From the NCBI GenBank assembly GCA_027487795.1, contig JAIYCX010000008.1, forward strand, positions 1 to 60,033: a stretch of 60,033 nt of DNA, written 5' to 3'. Source of the DNA: Pseudomonadota bacterium. Its GTDB lineage: Bacteria > Bdellovibrionota_C > UBA2361 > SZUA-149 > DAOLCO01. A model generated the notes under the pieces. That model saw nothing but the letters and a program-made list of their open reading frames with translations, searched no databases and had not been told where the DNA came from. The translations under genes and the position numbers were made by a program. Positions 53,402 to 60,033 of this stretch are shown piece after piece; within the stretch, counting starts at the first letter, position 1; every line of letters starts with the position of its first letter.

Positions 53402-53899
53402 TTACTTACTAGAGAATTCCCTATGTAGCCTGAATAAAAGTCTTTCCGCATTAGAGTCCTTACACCTGACGCTAATATGATTTTGATCTAAGCAGGTTTC
53501 TTCGTATGAAAGTCTTAATACTGAAACATTAGAACTTTCACTCAAAATCTGTCCCTGGAAAACCACCTTACATGGAACAGGAACCCTATCTGCAGAACTA
53601 GTATCACAAATAGAATCTTTTATTCGAATAGCTTTAGTTCGAAATTTATTATCCGAACCGGTTTCTTCCATAGCTATATCATTTGATTCGAAGACCTCCG
53701 ATATACTGGATAAACAATTTTCAGCAGACCCAAGGAACCTTTCGTGAATTTCAGATATAGGAACAGGGTTAATGATGTCAGGCGCTGGTTTCAAATTCTC
53801 CGAGGAACATGCTAAAAAATTAGTGCCTAAAAGAAGCACGCATGACAAATAAATTGCGGGATTGTTCTTTGAAATAATAAATATATTCTTAATGTTCAT
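53402..53899 (-). CDS. hypothetical lipoprotein
   Basis: Not recognised. The 165-residue product has a hydrophobic N-terminal segment ending in a possible lipobox (GTNFLAC). The mature part contains five further cysteines (near residues 62, 98, 110, 135 and 145), suggesting disulphides in the periplasm or on the surface. It lies alone, convergent with the epimerase gene and divergent from the membrane protein gene. Confidence 0.6.
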   Translation of the reverse strand: MNIKNIFIISKNNPAIYLSCVLLLGTNFLACSSENLKPAPDIINPVPISEIHERFLGSAENCLSSISEVFESNDIAMEETGSDNKFRTKAIRIKDSICDTSSADRVPVPCKVVFQGQILSESSNVSVLRLSYEETCLDQNHISVRCKDSNAERLLFRLHREFSSK

Positions 53900-53994
53900 A
53901 AATTTGTTATGGATTCTTAATTAAATAAGGTATCAGTACTAATAAGTTAACAGGTCTAACTACAAATGGCTAGAATTACTACTATAATCATATT

Positions 53995-55575
53995 ATGAAA
54001 GCATACTACTCTTTTATTACCGAACTCAACCTAGATATCACCTTTTTACTAGACCCCTTAACATGGAGAATAGTAGACTTTTTAGATATTTACGGAATCA
54101 GTGGACTACCTTTCATACTATTTTTTAATACTATACTTTTTCTCTTTCTTTCTCTTAGATTTGTTCATGATCAAAACTTCTTTAAATCCATTCTTATAAG
54201 CTTTACTACCGGCCTAAGTATCTACGCACTTGATACTTCAGTGCTAACTCTAATAGCTATTGCCCCGTGCCTTCAAATTTATTTTGCGAACAAACTACTT
54301 CTAACTTCAAACCAGAATAAGAAGTTTTATCTTTCTATAGTTAGCGTACTACTATTATTTCACGGACTTTTATTAGCAGGACCGATGTCATTATTTTGCC
54401 TAGCTCTAGTTTACCTAGCACAATGTGAAGATCCTAATTATAATAAAAAAATAATATTTCAATTACTACTTTTTCTCACGGCCTTCCTTATCACCCTTTT
54501 TCCAAGTTATGAGACGAGTTTTCTAGACTATCCTGTAGACTCAATGCTCTCAGAAATATCCCCGCTCACCCATTTTGGTACTACCGACTTTGGCCATGAA
54601 AGAAAGCCGTTTCCCATACCTTATAAATATTTCGTAGCACAAGAAAATCATTTAAATATTATTTTCTTGCTTTCACTTACTCCAATTTTTCTATCACTTT
54701 TATCTAATAAATTTGATAAAAAAGAAGAGTCTAAAAGTCTTCAAAGACTTTTTATTATGAGTTTTGCACTCTTGCTTTTGAGAGCCGTCATTAGAGAAAA
54801 AGTATCATTTGCATTATTTGACTCTGCTTTAATAAAATCATTTCCTGGATTAATCTGGAGGCCGTTACCTAACCTTATTGGTATAATTAGTCTGTTTTTT
54901 GGGCTATGTATTATATTAAAAGATAAAAAACATATCTCTACTATTGGTTTCGTTATCACAGGATTATTATCCTTACTTTATAGTCCCGTAAATAAACTAA
55001 GCCAACTCCATGTTACAGACTACTCAAAACTTCCAAATGATATCAGTGATTTTATAGAAATGACTCCTTCTAACTATATAATTGATTACTATAAAAATTC
55101 TCTAGGTCAAAAGCCAAGCAAAAATAAATACGAACTCACTAAAGATACGACACTAAATTACGCAAATTGCAGCGTAAGCTCAAATAGATCGTCTGGGGAC
55201 GAATTTTTGCTAGATAATAATGAAAAAACAAAATGGTCCACGAAAAGAAATCAAAAAGTTGGAGACTTTATCAAAGTAGTTTGTAAAAATTCTTTGAACT
55301 CAAGTAGAATTAAATTAAATATTTCAAATTTCAGAACTGACTTCCCGAGGGGTTTTGGAATAATCTTCGATGATAATGAAGATAAAAAAATATCACTACA
55401 TCATTGGATAGGCCCTATAAAATATACAAATAACGGATTAGCCTATTTTGGCCCGCAAAGTGAAGTTATAATAGACTTACCTGAAAAAATTACTTTTAAT
55501 AGTATAAAAATAACTTTAACAGCAGAAGATAAAACTTTTGATTGGTCGGTTGCGGAGCTAGAAAGTTATTATTAG
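53995..55575 (+). CDS. polytopic membrane protein with discoidin-like C-terminal domain
   Basis: The first 340 residues contain about nine membrane segments with short loops, with the general look of a glycosyltransferase-C or oligosaccharide membrane protein, but no signature is seen. The last 160 residues appear soluble and extracytoplasmic. They show an F5/8 type C (discoidin)-like pattern: FLLDNNEKTKWSTKRNQ, VGDFIKVVCKN and ITLTAEDKTFDWSVAELE. Such domains bind carbohydrate or lipid surfaces. A role in surface polysaccharide handling is possible but not shown. The 3' end overlaps the SGNH gene by four bases. Confidence 0.65.
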   Translation: MKAYYSFITELNLDITFLLDPLTWRIVDFLDIYGISGLPFILFFNTILFLFLSLRFVHDQNFFKSILISFTTGLSIYALDTSVLTLIAIAPCLQIYFANKLLLTSNQNKKFYLSIVSVLLLFHGLLLAGPMSLFCLALVYLAQCEDPNYNKKIIFQLLLFLTAFLITLFPSYETSFLDYPVDSMLSEISPLTHFGTTDFGHERKPFPIPYKYFVAQENHLNIIFLLSLTPIFLSLLSNKFDKKEESKSLQRLFIMSFALLLLRAVIREKVSFALFDSALIKSFPGLIWRPLPNLIGIISLFFGLCIILKDKKHISTIGFVITGLLSLLYSPVNKLSQLHVTDYSKLPNDISDFIEMTPSNYIIDYYKNSLGQKPSKNKYELTKDTTLNYANCSVSSNRSSGDEFLLDNNEKTKWSTKRNQKVGDFIKVVCKNSLNSSRIKLNISNFRTDFPRGFGIIFDDNEDKKISLHHWIGPIKYTNNGLAYFGPQSEVIIDLPEKITFNSIKITLTAEDKTFDWSVAELESYY

Positions 55576-56378
55576 GGCGTCGTTGTTGCAGTTGGGCTTT
55601 TTGAGACAATACTTGACTCCGGTACACCTAAAGCTTGAGCTAGAAGAGTAGTACCACCAGGCAATAATAAATTTATTCCATAAAGAGCCGATGAAACAAC
55701 CTCAGCTAAGGCATCATAGCCTCTTTTATTTGGATGTAATCCTTCTGGTAAATTTAAGAGATGACACTCTTCATTATCACAACTATTATTATATACTTTT
55801 TCTGCATCACCCATTCTAAGTTTATTAACTGCAGCGATATCTCTTATTTGTACATTATAAGATTCCACAAAAGGTCTTAATCCTGCTCTCTCACAGCATG
55901 GCGGTATTATAGTAAACAGCACTGCTTCTTTTCCTAAGGCATCTGTTATATTAACCATAGCCTGAAAATCTGCTAAAATTCGACTAGGTGTATAAAATTT
56001 ATATACATCATTTATACCTTCTGAAATAATTACATAATCAGCATTAGAAGAAGAAACCGTTGGTGCAAATCTAAGAATTCCTGCGGTGCCAATCTCTTCT
56101 CCAGGCACACCTCTGTTAGAAACAGGAATGCCTAACCAAGTTTCTAATCTCAAAGGATAACCAGCTTCCCCAGTAGGAAAAGTTAAACTATCAGAAGGAA
56201 CATCTGCTCCAGTTGGTATATTGTCACCAACTCCTCTAGTAATACTATCTCCAAAAGCCAAAAACTCAATAACTCCATTTCCATTTAGATCTTTAATGTT
56301 TGGAATTGAATTAGATTGGGCAGAAATGGAATTAGCAAAGAAAAGTGAAATTGTAGCTAGGGTAAGAAAATATTTCAT
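55572..56378 (-). CDS. secreted SGNH/GDSL-type hydrolase
   Basis: From the ATG at 56378 a signal peptide (MKYFLTLATISLFFANSISA) is followed by the catalytic block I FLAFGDSITRG. Block II Gly near GVPGEEIGTAG and block III ISEGINDVY (the GxND motif) follow. Block V, LHPNKRGYDALAEV, carries the DxxH-like His; its Asp is replaced by GLHPN. It is likely an esterase or lipase acting outside the cytoplasm. An earlier ATG at 56411 adds 11 residues before the signal peptide and is less likely. Confidence 0.83.
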   Translation of the reverse strand: MKYFLTLATISLFFANSISAQSNSIPNIKDLNGNGVIEFLAFGDSITRGVGDNIPTGADVPSDSLTFPTGEAGYPLRLETWLGIPVSNRGVPGEEIGTAGILRFAPTVSSSNADYVIISEGINDVYKFYTPSRILADFQAMVNITDALGKEAVLFTIIPPCCERAGLRPFVESYNVQIRDIAAVNKLRMGDAEKVYNNSCDNEECHLLNLPEGLHPNKRGYDALAEVVSSALYGINLLLPGGTTLLAQALGVPESSIVSKSPTATTTP

Positions 56379-56438
56379 AGTAAGATTATATTTTAATAAG
56401 TCGTAAGTCATTAAACTCTAAGATATAAAAACCTTCAA

Positions 56439-56498
56439 GACTGACAACAACTTTTTAGGGGATTTGGGGCAAAATCTACTAAAAAATTGTTGCCAGTC
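56439..56498. repeat. 60-base imperfect hairpin downstream of the TIM-barrel gene
   Basis: The arm at 56439-56458 (GACTGACAACAACTTTTTAG) is complementary to 56479-56498 at 18 of 20 positions, with a 20-base loop rich in G. CAACAATT recurs again just outside at 56511-56518. It lies between two minus-strand genes, 52 bases past the stop of the upstream one, so it may terminate that transcript. The long, AT-interrupted stem also resembles a small repeat element. Confidence 0.55.
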
Positions 56499-56549
56499 GG
56501 AAAAAACTAGCAACAATTAAGGGTAAAGAGTTAATTTTCTTATTAGTAA

Positions 56550-57806
56550 CTATGCATCGTAGATGTCGGCCCTTAAATCTGAATCCTCGTCATAATCAAG
56601 AAGTGGATTCAGAACACCAGGCACAGGGATCTGATGCTTATCACAGAATACAGAAGTTGCACACTCAACTGCCGCAAGAGTATCAAAAGCTCTGACGGCT
56701 TGCTGCGATATGAAAAGCATTTCAGCTACCCGTTCTCTATCCTGAACTCTGTTTGGATTCCATTCATGCTCAATGATAAATGGAACTTCGCTAACATCAC
56801 CCAATATCTGTCTTAGTCCAATTTGTTGACCAATGAAGTCAACTGATAGTCCTTTGACCATAGATTCTGGATTATGCCAACACATTCCGGGCATACCATG
56901 ATCTGCGATCATCCGATCCCATTCGCTACGAAGATTTGATCGCTTTCCATGATAGCCGTACTTTGCTTTCTTTCCTGCATTTATATGCTGATCTTTTGCA
57001 TGAATACTCATCACGCGATGCCCATCACCATTATCATCAAGCACCGCAAAAGAAGTTTCCGGTCTCATCCCCATCAAAATATCGTGTGATGGATCATAAT
57101 TAAGACCAAAGAGATCCAAACCATGATCATCTGCGATATCAAACATCAGACACCAATGATGAGGAGTGCTGGCCTCGTTATAGAAAAATCGCCCCGTATT
57201 ATTCCAACCTGGCATTGGACAGTTTTCTACTCGAAACTCAACTTCCATATCTTGAATTTGAAGAAAGAGCGGAATAAGAACTTCTTCAAAAAGTGCTAGA
57301 TTTTCATCTGCACTTTTTGTCCAGTCTGCTCCTACAAATCCAGTAACGGCCTTACACCCCGCATCCTTCAAAGAAACGGCCGCTCTTGCACATCTCAAAG
57401 TATGAGCATGAAGCTGAGCTCGAATTTTCGGATCTGGATGAAGAAGATTTTCAAAAGCGCCGAGAGAAAAGATTTGAACACCTTTATTTTCGCAGCGATT
57501 AATAATTTCCGTTGCATACTTGGGATTAAGATCTTGTCCTTCTCCCTCAACAGGAGTCCGAACCGGCAAGTGAGCCGCAACCGGATCAAGCATAGTCTCT
57601 GGATCGATGTAAGAATCTGGGATCGCTAGGGCCGAAGCCACTTCCAATCCGTCAAGACCAGCTTCTTCAGCAATATCAATCCAAGTATGAATTGAAGTTC
57701 TTGCAGCCTCAACAGGATCAGCAATGAATACTTCCCTTGAAACAACATTTTGCCAAGCAGCAGTCAAAGCACCAACTGGGCACAACTCAAGTTTATCGAA
57801 AGCCAT
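56550..57806 (-). CDS. sugar phosphate isomerase/epimerase-like TIM-barrel protein
   Basis: The product (418 residues from the ATG at 57806, with AAAGGCGA upstream) has the xylose isomerase-like barrel: EEAGLDGLEVAS near the first strands, FRVENCPMPGW (metal Glu), FGLNYDPSHDILMGM (Asp and His), MSIHAKDQHIN and a final IIEHEWNPN supplying the last Glu. Metal ligands are in place. The substrate is unknown; such enzymes are found in inositol, hydroxypyruvate and sugar catabolism. The gene is clearly richer in G+C than its neighbours (about 45% in the stretches I counted) with CGx arginine and GCx alanine codons, so recent transfer is likely. Confidence 0.78.
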   Translation of the reverse strand: MAFDKLELCPVGALTAAWQNVVSREVFIADPVEAARTSIHTWIDIAEEAGLDGLEVASALAIPDSYIDPETMLDPVAAHLPVRTPVEGEGQDLNPKYATEIINRCENKGVQIFSLGAFENLLHPDPKIRAQLHAHTLRCARAAVSLKDAGCKAVTGFVGADWTKSADENLALFEEVLIPLFLQIQDMEVEFRVENCPMPGWNNTGRFFYNEASTPHHWCLMFDIADDHGLDLFGLNYDPSHDILMGMRPETSFAVLDDNGDGHRVMSIHAKDQHINAGKKAKYGYHGKRSNLRSEWDRMIADHGMPGMCWHNPESMVKGLSVDFIGQQIGLRQILGDVSEVPFIIEHEWNPNRVQDRERVAEMLFISQQAVRAFDTLAAVECATSVFCDKHQIPVPGVLNPLLDYDEDSDLRADIYDA

Positions 57807-57830
57807 GATTATTTCGCCTTTCAAAAGCAA

Positions 57831-58114
57831 AAAAAGCTATACATCCAAGACCTAAGCTGGAAACATTTCCAACTCAAAAAACCTCGTGGGAGAAACCCAC
57901 AGTCTTAGATTACTAGACCAATTTGAATAGAAAATATGCTATAAAAAATGCTCTAGTAATAGAGTTTAACTTACCCAAAGAAATTTATAAAAGAACTGGC
58001 AGGCTTTTAAAACAGACTAACTTAAGAGTCAACAAAGGTTGATCAAAGACTTCCTTTGAAATATAGCTTAAACACATATAATTTAAATAATTTCCCCCTT
58101 AATTTTAATTTTTT
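57831..58114. other. intergenic gap with two small dyads
   Basis: This divergent gap separates the TIM-barrel gene and aguB. TGGAAACATTTCCA (57858-57871) is an inverted repeat and could be a regulator site. GTGGG (57886-57890) and CCCAC (57896-57900) form a short hairpin. Nothing else is supported; there is no sign of a small gene. Confidence 0.45.
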
Positions 58115-58996
58115 ATGAATGATTCCAGTAACCAAGATCCTATCGTAGTCGGCCTAGTACAAATGGCCATGACTTCTGATATGGGAGAGAATCTAAATAT
58201 TGCCCTTTGCGGTATTAAACAAGCGGCGGCAACAGGGGCTAATTTAATTTGCCTACCTGAATTATTTAGATCTCCGTATTTTTGCATAGAAGAAAAATGT
58301 GAAGCAAATTATCTTGAAGTTCTCCCCGGAGATCTTGAGCCTGCTTTATCAAAAATATCTAAAGAATTAAAAATTACTTTAGTAGCCGGATCAGTTTATC
58401 AAAAACTAAGTAACGGGAATTTTAATAGTAGTTTAGTTTTTGATAGTACAGGAAAAAAAATTGGCGAATATCATAAAACTCATATACCTCACGATCCTGC
58501 ATTTTTTGAGCAAAATTATTTTACCGCCTCCAATGAAGGGTATAAAATTTTCGAGACCGTTATAAATAATAAATCTGTAAAAATTGGTATTTTAATTTGC
58601 TACGATCAATGGTTTCCTGAGGCAGCAAGAAGCCTAGCTTTACTAGGTGCAGATATTATATTTTACCCAACTGCGATCGGAACAGTATCTAGCGTAGAGG
58701 AAGAAGAAGGTTCTTGGCAAGAAGCTTGGAAGACAGTAATGAGGGGTCATGCAGTAGCAAATGCGACAGTCATAGCAGCTGTTAATAGAGTAGGACGAGA
58801 GCATGATTCTATATTCTGGGGTGGTTCATTTGTTTGCAATGCTTTTGGTAAGGTAGTTGCTGAAGGGACGAACAAAGAAGAAATCATCACAGCTCAAGTA
58901 GATTTTTCGCATAATGAGCGAGTAAAAGAAGGATGGCGCTTCTTCAAAGAAAGAAGGCCTGATACCTACTCACTACTAACTGATAAAATTAAATAA
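58115..58996 (+). CDS. aguB: N-carbamoylputrescine amidase
   Basis: A nitrilase-superfamily enzyme (293 residues). The catalytic triad is visible as Glu in ICLPELF, Lys in YHKTHIPHDP and Cys in LICYDQWFPEAAR. The long FWGGSFV stretch and the SPYFC loop are typical of the plant/AguB branch. It converts N-carbamoylputrescine to putrescine, CO2 and ammonia. It is placed 26 bases before aguA, which makes its substrate, so the two form the agmatine route to putrescine. Confidence 0.92.
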   Translation: MNDSSNQDPIVVGLVQMAMTSDMGENLNIALCGIKQAAATGANLICLPELFRSPYFCIEEKCEANYLEVLPGDLEPALSKISKELKITLVAGSVYQKLSNGNFNSSLVFDSTGKKIGEYHKTHIPHDPAFFEQNYFTASNEGYKIFETVINNKSVKIGILICYDQWFPEAARSLALLGADIIFYPTAIGTVSSVEEEEGSWQEAWKTVMRGHAVANATVIAAVNRVGREHDSIFWGGSFVCNAFGKVVAEGTNKEEIITAQVDFSHNERVKEGWRFFKERRPDTYSLLTDKIK

Positions 58997-59022
58997 TACT
59001 GACATAAAATCTGAGTTTGAAA

Positions 59023-60033
59023 ATGACTGTTTCTAGAAGAATGCCTGCTGAATGGGAAAAACATAGAGCAACATGGATTGCTTGGCCACATAATCGTGAA
59101 GATTGGCATGATAAGTTTGAAACAATTCCGTGGGTATATGCAGAGATAACAAGAGCACTTACTAGGTCTGAATTTGTTGAAATAATATGCTCAAGTGAAA
59201 GTGACAGAGATGAGGCAAAATTCTGTTTAGACTATCATTTAGTAGATCCTAAGAAGTATAGACTTCATGTACAAAAAACAAATAGAACTTGGCTGAGAGA
59301 CTCCGCGCCAACAGCTGTTTTTGAAAATGGTACTGCTATTAAATGGATAGAATGGACATTTAATGCATGGGCAAAGTATGATGACTTCATAGAAGATCAA
59401 AATGTGCCTAAGTTGGTTTCTGAAATTTCCAATCATTCTAATATCAAAGCTCTAAGGCCTGATAATAAAAAAAATCTAGTCTTAGAAGGAGGAGCTATAG
59501 AGACTGATGGAGAAGGAACACTGATTGTTACCGAAGAATGTCTGCAATCCGATATTCAATGCAGAAACAAAGGGCTAACAAAAGAAGGATATGAACAAGC
59601 TTTTAAAGAGTACCTTGGAATAGATAAAACAATTTGGTTAGTAGCAGGATGCTCTGGCGATGACACACATGGCCATATCGATGATATCGCAAGATTTACA
59701 GATACCAATAAAGTATTATTAGCTTTTGAAGATGATACAAATGAAGAATTTCATAAGATCTCAATAGAAAATGAGAAAATATTAAAAAATACTAAGAATG
59801 CCAAAGGAGAGTCGATACAAGTAACAAGACTCCCAATGCCAAGAGTCATTTACTTCGGCGACGAAAGACTTCCAGCTAGTTATGCTAATTTTTATATCGC
59901 TAATGAGTCAATAATAGTCCCAACTTTCAACGATAAAAACGATAGAGTCGCTCTCAATATAATTGCAGAAGCTTTCCCTAAACATGAAATAATTGGAATT
60001 TCCTCAATAGATCTAGTTCTAGGATTTGGCACA
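59023..60033 (+). CDS. aguA: agmatine deiminase, 3' end beyond the window
   Basis: The open frame runs from the ATG at 59023 to the window edge, 337 codons of an expected 350-370. It begins with RRMPAEWEKHRATWIAWP, the classical peptidylarginine-deiminase family opening, followed by TWLRDSAPT, NLVLEGGAIETDGEGTLIVTE and DDTHGHIDDIARF (catalytic His and Asp). The catalytic Cys near the C-terminus lies outside. It hydrolyses agmatine to N-carbamoylputrescine, the substrate of the upstream aguB. Confidence 0.93.
   Translation, partial: MTVSRRMPAEWEKHRATWIAWPHNREDWHDKFETIPWVYAEITRALTRSEFVEIICSSESDRDEAKFCLDYHLVDPKKYRLHVQKTNRTWLRDSAPTAVFENGTAIKWIEWTFNAWAKYDDFIEDQNVPKLVSEISNHSNIKALRPDNKKNLVLEGGAIETDGEGTLIVTEECLQSDIQCRNKGLTKEGYEQAFKEYLGIDKTIWLVAGCSGDDTHGHIDDIARFTDTNKVLLAFEDDTNEEFHKISIENEKILKNTKNAKGESIQVTRLPMPRVIYFGDERLPASYANFYIANESIIVPTFNDKNDRVALNIIAEAFPKHEIIGISSIDLVLGFGT

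Overview
The window is AT-rich (roughly one third G+C by eye), densely coded and almost entirely protein-coding. It looks like a chromosomal segment of a Gram-negative bacterium: there is an Omp85-type outer-membrane protein, several lipoproteins, a periplasmic AmiC-type amidase, Tat components, quinone-type PyrD and a SucA-type E1. GatCAB, a Ser/Thr kinase, a PP2C phosphatase, and the linkages amidase-mutS, argS-like/SPOR, cmk-rpsA and aroA-pheA resemble deltaproteobacterial or Bdellovibrionota-like genomes. That placement is inference from remembered gene order, not a database result.

Layout. 1-731: a gene-free, repeat-rich stretch with a palindrome, 55-bp tandem repeats and a 194-bp element with perfect 21-bp inverted ends. 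732-4642: phosphopantetheinyl transferase, a lone GspC-type PDZ protein, a MoxR-like ATPase and a membrane Ser/Thr kinase, with a large compound palindrome at 2032-2157. 4639-19339 (minus strand): a run transcribed cmk, rpsA, mutS, amidase, cca, an argS relic, a SPOR protein, PP2C, purH, purD. 19418-21898 (plus): an APC permease and a methyltransferase, followed by minus-strand aroA, pheA, ridA and an Omp85 protein. 26710-30847: two hypotheticals, yraN, the RNase P RNA gene, a receiver-like protein, tatB/A and tatC. 30827-35640 (minus): gatC, gatA, gatB, an SDR and a DMT permease. 35745-37455: rnhB and a periplasmic binding protein.

37606-44053 is the most unusual part: a compact plus-strand operon with a FliA-type sigma factor, an SctJ lipoprotein, two small SpoA-like proteins, two small secretion-substrate or needle-like proteins, SctV, a TPR lipoprotein and a glycosyltransferase. 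This is part of a non-flagellar type III secretion system. The ATPase, secretin and SctRSTU genes are not in the window, so any complete system must be dispersed.

44079-60033: a clan GH-A glycosidase-like lipoprotein, infC, sucA, pyrD, a membrane zinc peptidase, a PolX/PHP protein with an eroded polymerase palm, a VOC protein, a YfcH-type epimerase, surface and membrane hypotheticals, an SGNH hydrolase, a sugar-isomerase-like TIM barrel of unusual base composition, and aguB-aguA for putrescine synthesis (aguA runs off the right edge).

Two proteins share a theme. The ArgRS-like protein lacks the catalytic core and the PolX-like protein lacks a recognisable polymerase active site, yet both keep their flanking domains intact. 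PheA (divergent prephenate dehydratase motifs) and a receiver-like protein (missing phospho-pocket residues) also look functionally altered.
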